64,000 nt of DNA, from contig SADC01000021.1 in assembly GCA_004194705.1 (NCBI GenBank), positions 124,001-188,000 of the forward strand, written 5' to 3'. Below are positions 52,975-62,899 of the stretch, in pieces (position 1 is the first letter of the stretch; each line of letters opens with the position of its first letter). The position numbers and the translations under genes were made by a program. Source of the DNA: Ditylenchus dipsaci. Taxonomy: Eukaryota; Nematoda; Chromadorea; Rhabditida; Anguinidae. The notes under the pieces are model-generated. The model did not search any database. It was not told the origin of the DNA and saw nothing but the letters and a program-made list of their open reading frames with translations.

Positions 52975-55949
52975 TCAAATATAGCTTCGACCCCAAGGAA
53001 TTATTAAACAATCTTCTGTTTCCGGCGATTGTTCCAGTTGATCTCTTAGTTGAAAAGTCTCGACCAAAGCTCCACATTCTTCATCTTCAGAACGATTAAA
53101 CTGAAACTTTTTTAGTTTATAGAGAAGTGTACGAATGAAAATAAGTAAGATAACCACGACAATATCAGGATTGTTTTTCATAGCTCTTTCGACCAGCTTG
53201 TTGCACATTTGAATGTTTTTGAGAATTGATACCAAACTAAAGTGCTTGTCCAAAAGAGCATGATCTGTGGAGAAAGGCCCTTGTTTAGAACGTCTAAGTC
53301 GCCGAGTGCAAGCCAAAGTGCCAAGACTACAGCCCAATTCGTGAACAAACGATCTAAAGTAATCGACTATCAGTTACCTAATTTGATTTCAACTAATGCT
53401 TACCTCAAAAAGTAATCGTTTTCTCCTGTGATTTGCACTGACAGATGAAAATTTGGAGTACGAAAAGACTTGAGCTCACAGTTGTAGACCAGTGGACTTC
53501 CTAAAACGCGCGGCCTAGGGGCACCTGAAAAAAACAGTGTCTATCATATTTGCCGCTGTAAACCTTGATAATATATATATCACTTAAATTTAAAACTTGA
53601 ACCTAACAAATTTTTAAATCAGTTAAAAAAACCTGGAGAGTACTAAAAAGTTACCAAATGACATCTAATAAAAGCCCTTTTTCGAAATCATATTTTTTCC
53701 TTGTGTCGTTAAATTATTTGATGTGGGCTTGTAAAGCCCTATTCATTAGAGATGGCCTCGGGACGGGATGGGAATCCCGTCCCGTCCCGAGGGCTTTTTA
53801 GCATATAATCCGTCCCAGAAAAAATTCCAGTCTGTCCCGTCCCGTTGTCCCGTCCCGGACAACTACCGTAAACCCTCTAATAGAGCCCCCCTCTCTAATA
53901 GAGCCCCCCCCTCGATATTTGACTAGAGTTTCAGAGTTATCACCATTTTTGATTGACAATTTCAAGATTTTTCAGGGATTGAAAAATAAAGCCCCCGGGG
54001 CTCTATTAGAGGATTTACGGTATTTATTTTTAGTCCTGTCCCGCTAGAAAACTTGAGCTAAAAAGACGGGACGTCCCGTCCCGCCCGACGCAGATTCGGC
54101 CATTTTTTCGTCCCGGACCCGTCCTGGAAAAATGTTTGACCTTGTCCTGTCCCGGTGACCCGTCCCGGTTTTTTTTTTCAAATTTTCGTCCCGTCCCGTC
54201 TCGAAATAGGCCATCTTCCATCTCTACTATTCATACTCCCGCGGGACACGGGATAATTTCTCAAACACTTTTTTTGTCTCTACCTCGGCTCCCAGCCATC
54301 ATTTTTACCGCTTATATCAAATCCATAAGAAAATCGGCGCTGCTCTACAACATAGGAAAAACAGATTTGCCATAATTACTATCAAAAATAGTTTTTCAAA
54401 AAAATAGTTTTTGACAAATCCCCAGATTTACCCAGATTTCCAGCGGGACAAATCCCGGGACAGCCAGAAATAATTTCTGAATATCTGAACAGTATTTATA
54501 TTAGTTCTATCGTGAAGAGCAGGGTCGATTTACCCTGAAATCTGCCTCCAGAATTGAAATATGTGTGCGTTCCGTGGCTTTCCGAGCACTTGACACGTGT
54601 CCCGCGGGAGTATGAATAAGGCTTAAAGGGGCATGCCACGCTAATAAGAGGTGGTGCCCGGGAATTCGAATTTTTTTCTAATTATTGAACTTCTATACGG
54701 ATTTTTTTACTTGGTTTCTAACAAAACAAGGCCTAGAATTTAATTTTAGGTGTGGTTTTGTTAGAAACCAAGTTGAAAAATCCGTACAGAAGTTCAATGA
54801 TTAGGAAAAAAATTCAAATTCCCGTGCACCGCCTCTTATTAGCGTGGGCATGCCCCTTTAAGAGATGACGAAAACAAAGTTAGGAAAATCATTGTATTTA
54901 ATTGAGATTTGCACTAAAATTTTTGGAAAACGAAATAGGTAATGCTTGGTTTTATGCAATCGAAATTTTCTAATCAAACATTTGGAAGTCGGAAATTTTC
55001 GAGGTTTGAACAGAATCTTCTGCATCGGTGTTCCGACTCGAAAAACTTTATAGTAACAAGAATGCCTTTAGTCTAAATGTTATCCGACCGGATAGCGTCT
55101 GGCATCTAACGGTGATAATTAGAAGGGTTTTAAATCTCACCTCTACGAGCAATTTCAAAAGCATCCTGGCTCTGCAGATCAACATTCGCAAATTCAAACG
55201 AAATTTTTTTGTATTGCATGCGAATTCTTGAAAGTAGTTTGCTAAAAACAATGACTTTCACTACATCCAAATAAAAAATGCCGACCAAATTTGATGGCGT
55301 TTCACGTGGTCTTAAAAAAAGAGTTAAAATCTAATCTAAGTCTTCATGCCAGAAACTGTGTACCAAAAGCTGCTTTCGCTACCTCCCTTCCACGAATTTT
55401 GTGGTCTTCTGTCTCTCTGCCCAATTCTCCATGCAATGCATATTCATTTGTCCAGGCTCTATCACGAATTTCTTCCAGACTGTCACATCCATCATTTATT
55501 CCAAACACTAAAAGAAAATAGTCCACACATTTACAAAGTTTTAAAAAACATTGAAGGCTTACAGCAAACACCTGAGCTGGATGGTTCTAAGTAGTTTAGC
55601 TCTTCCAGTCGAAATTCCTCTGGACGAAACATTTTCCCGGCCATCATAGGATGGAGCCTGAACCGTAAAGTTTGGAAACTATGGTTTAAATGAAAGGTTG
55701 AGCTTATAACCTGTAATCCAACTGTTTCCTTGTACCGACAACTACTAGAGCTTGCGATTTGGGATAGGGCTCAACGATCGGCATTTCAATGACTGGTACT
55801 TCCGAGTCGTCCAATTCATTTGCTTGATTGCTTATAGCTGTTATCAACACCCTTTTCAGCGAGCTTAGGGAAATGTCTTTTGGTTTGTAAATACACATGA
55901 ATCCATTGAGAAATGACTGAACTTCACGAGCATTCAAGGACCATTTCAT
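52975..55949 (-). CDS. TRUB2: TRUB2-type pseudouridine synthase
   Basis: Family members turn uridine into pseudouridine; animal TRUB2 acts in mitochondria. Exons (minus order): 55949-55711, 55657-55563, 55507-55364, 55241-55141, 53524-53404, 53353-52975, all with GT/AG. Summed length is near 359 aa, close to TRUB2. Matches in order: FLNGFMCIYKPKD (motif I), LHPMMAGKM, NYLEPSSSGV at the catalytic loop, FGINDGCDSLEE, TNEYALHGELGRETED, FANVDLQSQDAFEIARRG, YNCELKSFRTPNFHL, FVHELGCSLGTLACTRRLRR, GPFSTDHALLD. The catalytic Asp of the L-D-x-x-x-S-G-V loop is Glu here (E104, codon at 55585-55587). A C-terminal hydrophobic run (IVVVILLIFIRTLLY) is unusual. The exon 3/4 phases differ by one base, probably a sequence error. 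Intron 4 (1.6 kb) is filled with mobile elements. Family assignment is firm; activity is doubtful. Confidence 0.85.
53747..54226. mobile_element. hAT-type word element, word CCCGTCCCGT, in TRUB2 intron 4
   Basis: TAGAGATGG and CCATCTCTA ends (the 3433 element shares them), with an exact duplication CTATTCAT (53739-53746 and 54227-54234). Both flanks consist of CCCGTCCCG/CGGGACGGG words. A TA element is nested inside. Confidence 0.93.
53864..54022. mobile_element. CCGTA-family TA element, word GAGCCCCC, nested
   Basis: TACCGTAAACCCTCTAATAG and the inverse. Inner words GAGCCCCCC and CCCCGGGGCTC. Nested in the CCCGTCCCGT element. Confidence 0.88.
54623..54861. mobile_element. TTAA hairpin MITE in TRUB2 intron 4
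   Basis: TTAAAGGGGCATGCCACGCT and GTGGGCATGCCCCTTTAA. Near-identical to 27466-27702, so probably the younger end of the subfamily. Confidence 0.92.
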
Positions 55950-56481
55950 CGTAATCTAGCAAATATCAAACAATAAAGATTACATTTATGGATACTTATG
56001 ATACGCAGACTGAAATTAGGAGATATTTTATAGACTGTCTGTACAAATTCACTTGCATTTACGACCACACTGATTATTTTAAAAGTAAGAATACTTTCTC
56101 ATTTCAAAGATAACGTATAGTATCTTCTGTATCAATCAGACATGCTCGTCTATTTTTCAACCCTTGCAGAATCATTTTTTTCTCTAAATTTAGGTTCGGA
56201 GGTTTGGCGAAACGATGAATGAAAGGCTTAACTGAGCTATTCAGGGTATGAGTACCCTACATTGCCTAGTTCAAAAACGTCCGAAAGTATTTTTTTTCCA
56301 ACGTTTAGGATACTAAACCATGCTCATTTTCATATCTTTTTTGGCTACCTAATATGCCAAAGATAGCCCTGAATCTCCTCTTCCGAACGAAATATCGTGC
56401 ATAACTTAAATGACGAAAAATGGATAAGAAAGAAGCAAAATAAGGGAGACGAAATAGTACTAATTTAGTATTTCGCGCCAT
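55950..56481. other. 5' flank of TRUB2-like gene
   Basis: Unique sequence that should contain the TRUB2 promoter on the minus strand. No motif stands out. Confidence 0.4.
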
Positions 56482-56620
56482 TTAAAGGACCATGGTTTCA
56501 CTGTACTCTTTTGAGTTGTTTGAAATGACTCGGAAGAGTAAAGTTTGAGACGAAAGAGAAGTGTCCCCGCCAATTCAAATTTTGCGCATGCCACCGCACG
56601 CAAAAACCATGGTCCTTTAA
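56482..56620. mobile_element. TTAA MITE
   Basis: TTAAAGGACCATGGTTTC and AACCATGGTCCTTTAA bound 139 bp. The arms are unequal: only the outer stem is present on the left, so this is a truncated hairpin. Shares its right TTAA with the next element. Confidence 0.85.
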
Positions 56621-56708
56621 AGGACCATCGCCGTTGGTGCCAATGGCAATTTAGAGTTTTTGAATTGGCGGGGGACAGCCGAAAATGTGGAAAATGTTTG
56701 GACAAAAC

Positions 56709-56825
56709 TAAGGTTGTATAATTCTCCGAAAAAATAAAAATCGGAGAATTCTCCGAGAATTCTCTCGAGTATATGGAAGATTTAATAAAGAAAAACTGGA
56801 AATTCTGGAGAATTGTACAACCCTA
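56709..56825. mobile_element. hAT-type word element, word GGAGAATTCTCC
   Basis: TAAGGTTGTATAATTCTCC and GGAGAATTGTACAACCCTA ends (a few mismatches), with an exact duplication GACAAAAC (56701-56708 and 56826-56833). Confidence 0.92.
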
Positions 56826-56833
56826 GACAAAAC

Positions 56834-57748
56834 GGAAAAATGCCCGCGTTTGGGGAAAAAGTGCCCGCGTTATGTGAAATAATCAGCCCGCGTTTTTTCG
56901 TTCGGCTAAACTGTAGTATACCCCACCAGTCAACTGTAGTATACCCCCACCACTCAATTCCGGTATACCCCCAGCACTTAATTTCAAACACACCCCTCAT
57001 GTTACCACACGATTGAAAGCTGAGGATGTTAGCTACACGATGGTGTAAAAATTTCTTGGTTAAGTTCACAAAAATGCACATCTTTTGATTAAAATAGAAC
57101 TAGTCATCTTTGAATATTCAATTTTCATTCGAAATGATTCAATTCTATTTTAATTAGAAGATGTACATTTTTGTTAACTAAAACAAGAAATTTATACACC
57201 ATTGTGTAGCTAACATCCTCAGCTTCCAATTGTGGGGTAACATGAGGGGTGCGTTCCAAATTGACTGCTGGGGTATACCGGAATTGGGTGGTGTGGGTAT
57301 ACTACAGTTGCTCCTTTCGTTCTAGTCAAAAAGGCGAAAAAGTGCCCGCTTTTTGTAAAAATGTGCCCGCGTTTTGTGAAAATGTGCCCGCTTTTTTTGT
57401 GAAACCGCTCTATAACAAGGACTGAGTCCGCATTTTTGGCAACCGTATAATATACTATTCATTTACTGCAAATTACTGCAGTTTCAGCTTCAAGAATTAC
57501 GCTCATATGAAGCATGACGAATATAACAGGGTTATCCAGAGGCGGGCATTTTTTCACAAAAAGCGGGCATTTTTTCATAAAAAAGATGGCACTTTTTCGA
57601 AAAAACGGGCACTTTTTCAAAAAAACGGGTACATTTTCACAAAACGCGGGCACATTCACAAAGGACGTGCACTTTTTCGCCTTTTTGACTAGAACAAAAA
57701 AACGCGGGCACTTTTTCACATAACGCGGGCATTTTTCCGTATTGTCCA
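56834..57748. mobile_element. Foldback with GTGCCCGCGTTTTGTGAAAAA arm units
   Basis: Arms at 56834-56900 and 57330-57745 are tandem ~20-bp units with GCCCGCGTTT / AAACGCGGGCA cores. Inside, 56910-57310 is a further inverted pair with GTAGTATACCCCCACC words and a hairpin on GAAGATGTACATTTTTGTTA. Units resemble the 9866-10551 arms (GTGTCCCCTTTT). Confidence 0.75.
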
Positions 57749-58007
57749 CATCTAAAATTTAAATTCTGTGAATTAGATAAGGCGAATCAACAGTTATTAA
57801 TAATAGGTTATGGCTCAATGAGAGTCGGCTAAGTGGTCCGATCTGGCATTGTCAAGCAACGTTGGGCTCGACTAGTGGATGGTCCTATATTTTGAACGAA
57901 TTTTAATCATAAACAAAAAAATAATTCGAAATTTATTTTCGCAATAAAAGATCTGTCCCACCGCGAATTCAAAAACTCCAAATTGTCATCACGGCGATGG
58001 TCCTTTA

Positions 58008-58675
58008 AGATAATATCAAAATCTCAACGCTAGGTGACACTTTTTGACTGCTAAAAATATACAGTTGAGTGACGCTATAAGATACCCCGATACAAGTAAT
58101 ACATCTATACAAAATGGACCCAGGTCCGGTCTTGAGTTAATTACTCCCGTTTAATTACTATTATTATAAGATACACGTGGTCCTGTCCGGAGAGTATATC
58201 TTATATCGAGATTTGACCGTACTCTATTATATTTGCCTCACGATAATTTTTAACACGATTACTGGCGAAGCTTGGTATTCTGATTTATATAAGCTCAACA
58301 AACAATTCACTGTGAAGGAGAATTACATGTAAGTTTTTAAAAAAAAACTTGATGACAAACGTATTGAAAACCGATCGGTATTCATATTTGTTTAAAGCAA
58401 TTTAGAGCTACCAGTCAATTATTCGGATATCAACAGCAGAGAACACAGAATGGATTGTTTTCTCAAAAAACTCCGTTAAATTCAGTTCTTCACTAAAGTT
58501 ATGTAAGGAAGATAGGGCTAAATGTCCGAAACAACCACTTTCTGTTCTTAGACAGCCACAGGAATGATCCACAGGATGGATTTCGAAAATCAAACGTTTT
58601 TGACTAACCAATAAACAGCATCTCCCAACCGATTAATGCAAGGAAAGCCCGCAAATGAATTAACTCATCAACAAC
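58008..58675. other. Intergenic stretch
   Basis: 58070-58220 has worn pogo-type phrases (CAGTTGAGTGACGCTATAAG, TTATATCGAGATTTGACCGTA). The rest is unique and lies downstream of RPS4. No exon is seen. Confidence 0.45.
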
Positions 58676-58681
58676 TTTATT
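58676..58681 (-). terminator. Poly(A) signal of RPS4
   Basis: AATAAA on the minus strand, 108 bases after the stop codon. Confidence 0.6.
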
Positions 58682-58788
58682 CATACCTTTTCTGAAAGGC
58701 ACATAAATTTACGACGATCATCAACAACAACAAACAAAACATTTGATCTGGCAATGAAATAGTATGACTTAACCTCTCATAGCCGAAT

Positions 58789-60089
58789 TCAAAGACCTTT
58801 TTGCTTCTGGGCAAGACGCTTATCACGCTCCTCAGCAATGGATAACTTGATACCTTTGTCGGCTGGTAGAGAAACCAATGCAGCACTGCCTTTGCCGATG
58901 ATGAAGACATTGTTCAACCTAAGGATAGCTAGTTAACCTAAGCACTCGATTAAACTAATCACTGCCTATCTACCAACCAACCTCAGCCGGCATTTATGGC
59001 ACCACAGCCCCGACTCTCACTCCAATTTTACTTACCTAGTGGCGAAGGTGTGACCGCAGCATCTTTGATGTGGACAATGTCGAAGGATCCAGGATGGCGC
59101 TCGCGATGGCCAACTATTCCAACTCTTCCATGTTGCGTCCGCCAGTGATCATGCACAAGTTGCCAGAGTCGAACTTGACGTAGTCGGTGATCTTGCCAGT
59201 CTCAATGTCGATGACAACGGTATCGTCCACCTAGAAATTATAAATTGCAATAATACTGTTAAAGGGCCAATGCCACATGTTTGGAATTGTCGCCCGCCAG
59301 TTCAAAAATTAGGGTAGCCTAATCATTCGACTCCTTAACGGATTTTTGAGCTTGGTTTCTAACAAATCAGGCCTAGAATTTAATTTTGGGCGTGGCTTTG
59401 TTAAAAACCAAGCTCAAAAATTCGTACGTAAATCAAACGATAAAGAGAATAGTTTGAATAGGCGGGACGATCGGAGACGGCAATGGCCCTTCAAGTAATG
59501 AAATTACGAAACACACCTTGAGATGAGGATCCGGGTAACGGATTGTACGAGCATCATGGGTCACGATATATGGCACACTCTTGGGACCAATGGACTGCTT
59601 GACGACCTTAGCCAATTTGAAACCACCCTCCTGCTTGGAGATTCTGTGAGTAGCAAAGCGACCCTTAATGTCGTAGAGAAGACGGAAAGTCTCGTCAGTC
59701 TTCTCAATTCGGATCACGTCTAAAGAGAGTTTTTGAAATAAGACTATATAAATTGAAAAATATGAACATACCCATGAAACCGGCAGGAAATCGAAATTCT
59801 GTTCGCACCTTTCCATCCACTTTGATAGCACGCTGTTTGCAGATCATCCTAGCTTCATTGTAAGACAGAGCATACTTCAGTCGATTGCGGAGAAAGAGGA
59901 TCAACGGCAACGACTCACGCAGCTTGTGAGGCCCACACATAGGACGAGGAGCAAAAACTCCACCAAGCTTGTCCAACTAAAAATCGTAATATTAAATTCA
60001 TTGTTTACTTCAAGCATATTTGTAGAACTAACCATCCAATTCTTTGGGGCGGCCAACCGCTTCAAATGTCTTTTTGGTCCACGAGCCAT
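58789..60089 (-). CDS. RPS4: 40S ribosomal protein S4
   Basis: Component of the small ribosomal subunit that binds 18S rRNA. Five exons in minus order: 60089-60033, 59976-59772, 59719-59517, 59230-59036, 58918-58789, all GT/AG and phase-consistent. The start [19 protein letters not shown] and end [14 protein letters not shown] match the family. The S4 RNA-binding region ([15 protein letters not shown]) and the KOW region ([20 protein letters not shown] once corrected) are present. Corrected length is 263 aa, exactly the usual animal length. Exon 4 needs two added bases: CC for CCC at 59128-59129 and again at 59054-59055. Because everything else is intact, consensus error is far more likely than a pseudogene. 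Intron 3 carries a TTAA MITE. Confidence 0.95.
59259..59493. mobile_element. TTAA hairpin MITE in RPS4 intron 3
   Basis: TTAAAGGGCCAATGCCACAT at the left; the right end GGCAATGGCCCTTCAA has TTAA mutated to TTCA. The stem carries CCTTAACGGATTTTTGAGC and its inverse. GTACGGATTTTTC subfamily. Confidence 0.88.
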
Positions 60090-60135
60090 CTTTTATTCTT
60101 TTTTAGCTGTTCTTCGAAAGTTTTTCGACGAGCTT

Positions 60136-60150
60136 CTTAACCTGAAAATA
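60136..60150 (-). promoter_or_regulatory. Splice acceptor before RPS4 leader
   Basis: Minus strand: a T-rich run then ATTTTCAG, followed by GTTAAGAAGC, about 53 bases upstream of the RPS4 start codon. It fits either a 5'UTR intron or a spliced-leader trans-splice site. No upstream donor exon was identified. Confidence 0.4.
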
Positions 60151-60264
60151 GGAATCTATGAAGACGCAGTTACACGTGAATTTTAGTGTAAAAAATGTTT
60201 TGGTGCAGATATTTTTTTGATCATTATATAAAACGACTTCAAACAAAAGGTTTTACCATCGAGG

Positions 60265-60520
60265 CCAATTGGGGAGGGGGGGGTGGTTAAATGGCATATT
60301 TTGCCCCGGACCGGTTTTTGCCTGTGCCATTTTGCCCCACGCATTATGGCTGTGCCGATTTGTTCGGAGCACTTTGGCTCTGGAATTTTGCCCTATAAGG
60401 CTAAAAAAGTGGTTAAAAAAGGCCAACTAAGGGGTAAATGGTGTTTATTTGCCCGGTTTCGGGGCAAAGTTCCACAGCCAAAATGCCCGGCGCAAAAAGG
60501 CTCAGCCTCGGTGGTAAAAC
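60265..60520. repeat. Word patch TTTTGCCCC
   Basis: TATTTTGCCCCGGACC, CATTTTGCCCCACGC, AATTTTGCCCTATAA, TTTGCCCGGTTTCGGGGCAAA and similar, dominating 250 bp. Ends not found. Confidence 0.5.
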
Positions 60521-60657
60521 TTTCGATTAGAGGCGTGTTATATGAATTACATGTCTCAGTCTTCTCATTTGTTTTTTTAACAGTTGACTTCATTCTGGAG
60601 AACTCAAGTCATAAATCATAGTAGTCGAAAAAAGTCACCAAGAAAAATATAACCCCC

Positions 60658-61081
60658 TGGTCACACTCCTTGGTCTTGGTCGATGTCGACTTTTTTGAAC
60701 TTCTTTTGTGGCCAGAGATGATTTTTTCCAGTATCATTTTTATGTTTTTTATACCAAACAACAGCTCAGGATCTAAGCTTTTTCGCGTATCAAAAATATT
60801 TAAAAAATGTAACAGAAATACATATGATGGTCTAAAAGTTGTAGGTTGGTCGATGTCACGGTCGAGGTACATCGACATCGACTAACCTACAACTTTTGTA
60901 TTATTACACGCACTTTTGTCATTTAAATCAAAAGTTGTTTGGTGTAAAAAAAAGCTTAGTTCCTCAGCTATTGTTTGGTATGAAAAACATAAAAATGATA
61001 CAAGAAAAAATCATCTCTGGCTGCAAAAAAAGTTCAAAAAAGTCGACCTTGACATCGACCAAGACCAAGGAGTGTGACCAT
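60658..61081. mobile_element. Foldback with word GGTCGATGTC
   Basis: TGGTCACACTCCTTGGTCTT and AAGACCAAGGAGTGTGACCA are exact inverse ends. Words GGTCGATGTCG / CGACATCGACC occur at both ends and in the central hairpin 60839-60895 (GTTGTAGGTTGGTCGATGTC). The flanking duplication is unresolved. Confidence 0.8.
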
Positions 61082-61216
61082 AGCCGAAGTCTATATGCCT
61101 ATATTCATACGCTTTAGAGAAAACAAAGGATACACGAAAACTGGAAGATGACGTGCAATGGCTCATTCACAAACGTTGTCGACGTCAATGGAAAAAATGT
61201 TTTATGAAAGGTTAAA

Positions 61217-61806
61217 ATACTTTTCGACCCCAGAATGGCGCCTTTTCCCCCAGAAAGTCTCTTTTTCCCCCAAAATTCGACTTCGCCCATAAAGTCTCTT
61301 TTCCCCCCAGAAAGTCTCCTTTTTCCCCCAGGAAGTCCATTTTCCCCCAGAAATTCTCCTTTTCATCCCAGAACTCCTCCTTTCACCCCAAAACTCCTCC
61401 TTTCCATCCTGAAGCTTCTTTTTATTGTAAAGCTTCATAATAAACAATAAAAGTAGAAGAAGAGTATGAATATATTTACAACGAATGGAGAGAATATCAA
61501 CAAATCTTTATTCCTCAACCACCAAAAATCATCGCATCCTCAAAGCTCCTCCGACCTGGCTCGTCCGCCCTCTCTTCCTTGGCTTCTGCAGCGGCGGATT
61601 TAGCGGATTTAGGGATAGAAACGAGAATTTCGGAGAGGAAAGGAGGAGTTCTGGGGTGAAAAATAGAATTTCTGGGGGAAAATGGACTTCCTGGGGAAAA
61701 AGGAGACTTTCTGGGGGAAAAAGAGACTTTCTGGGCGAAGTCGAATTCTGGGGGGAAAAAGAGACTTTCTGGGGGAAAAAGGCGCCATTCTGGGGTCGAA
61801 AAGAAT
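61217..61806. mobile_element. Foldback with CCCCCAGAAAGTCTCTTTTT arm units
   Basis: ATACTTTTCGACCCCAGAATGG starts it (first 20 bases conserved at 47948 in part), and CCATTCTGGGGTCGAAAAG ends it. Each arm holds about seven tandem ~22-bp units of CCCAGAAAGTCTC type, varying unit by unit. Confidence 0.82.
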
Positions 61807-61850
61807 AACAACCTTTATGAAAGCGATTTGCGCCAACAACAACGACAACC

Positions 61851-62103
61851 TACCGTATTTCCTGTAATAAGGCGGCATGCCGCCTTATTTTTCAAATCCC
61901 TGAAAATCCGAAAAATTCGAATTCAATCTCGAGATTTTTGGGTGCTCAACCAAAATCTAAAAATTAGAATCGGTAGAGCTCGTGGAGTTAAGAAAACGCA
62001 TCAAACAGGTAACCAAAATATTTACTCTGCTTCGAGATATAGACCCTCGAAGCTGGGGGTGCCGCCTTATTAGAGGGTGCCGCTTATTACAGGAAATACG
62101 GTA
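61851..62103. mobile_element. CCGTATTTCC-family TA element, word AAGGCGGC
   Basis: TACCGTATTTCCTGTAATAA and the inverse. Inner words AAGGCGGCATG and GCCGCTTATTAC. Core in inverted orientation relative to 2345 (AAAATCTCGAGATTTTTGGG). Confidence 0.9.
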
Positions 62104-62458
62104 TTTAAAAAATCCAACGACAACGCCAACGAATTGTTTTTTTCCGAATTAGACAAATTTTGAATTCTAAGTCAGAATTCTGAGGATTAACTATATCCTG
62201 CACACGTTTTCCCTCGAAATCTCGACTGAAAATGAGAAATTTGTCCAAATCGGAATGTAAAATTTCGTTGTCCTTAGCGTCGTTTTTATAAATAGGTGGT
62301 CTTTGGCGAAAAATATTCCAACGACAACGACGACGATAACGCTAGTGAATGAGCCATAACAAATGATCAAAAAAAACAGCCGCCGAAAAAAGCGGATCTG
62401 TTCGGGAAAATTCGGCACAGATTTATTTTAGGAACTCCGAAATTACGAGAACGCAATA

Positions 62459-62791
62459 ATGGAAACGACGAAGTTGAAATGTAAGCACAGATAATTTGGG
62501 AAAATAAGTAGACTGAGTGTCATTTATCGTACCTTTCGAACAAAACGCCAAATTGGTAAAGTTTTGAACATCACGTAAATTTGAAAAATAATTTTCTAGG
62601 AGTATTCACCAGCTTACTGTATGAAACAAAATTTCGGCCTGCGATGTTGGACATACTTTGTTATAGATCATAGAGCAAACTGTGGGAGATACAAATGGAC
62701 CTTGTTTGCCTTTTGCTACTTATTCATTTTCTTATTCACGGTGCCAGTTGGTACACCACGAAGATATTTGTTTGATAACAACTATCTTTAA
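62459..62791 (+). CDS. Orphan membrane-protein exon(s), tentative
   Basis: 62600-62791 follows a good acceptor (ATTTTCTAG) and reads EYSPAYCMKQNFGLRCW, then FVIDHRANCGRYKWT, a membrane helix (LFAFCYLFIFLFTVPVG) and a basic end to TAA. ATG at 62459 opens METTKLK before a GTAAGC donor and could be the first exon, but the joined phase is off by one. Cysteine-rich and not repeat-like. I recognise no family. Confidence 0.3.
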
Positions 62792-62899
62792 CTTTAATAG
62801 CAGTAATGCTATGTTTCCAATGACGCGCAATAGTCGCAGGCGCACACATCGCGTCACCTGAGGCGATGCTTGATGAATTATGTAATTAAAGCCAACAAA

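Larger units (their letters stand above)
53735..54622. mobile_element. Foldback hit by a hAT-type element
   Basis: AGCCCTATTCAT plus (after the inserted hAT element) ACTCCCGCGGGACACG is inverse to CGTGTCCCGCGGGAGTATGA at 54596-54615. The left end is split by the insertion, which proves it is older than that element. Confidence 0.75.
56617..58007. mobile_element. TTAA element opened by later insertions
   Basis: TTAAAGGACCATCGCCGTTG with CAATTTAGAGTTTTTGAATT at the left is inverse to AATTCAAAAACTCCAAATTG...GGCGATGGTCCTTTAA at the right. The intervening sequence holds a hAT-type word element and a minisatellite-armed foldback. Confidence 0.8.
61162..62357. mobile_element. Composite with ATGGCTCATTCAC ends
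   Basis: ATGGCTCATTCAC at 61162 is inverse to GTGAATGAGCCAT at 62345. ACGACAACG-type words line the inner side of the right half. Contains the 61217 foldback and the 61851 TA element. Confidence 0.5.

Noticed and set aside
52975..53353. Free-standing small gene
   Set aside because: Its start aligns with TRUB2 motif III and joins in phase to 53404-53524, so it is the last exon of that gene.
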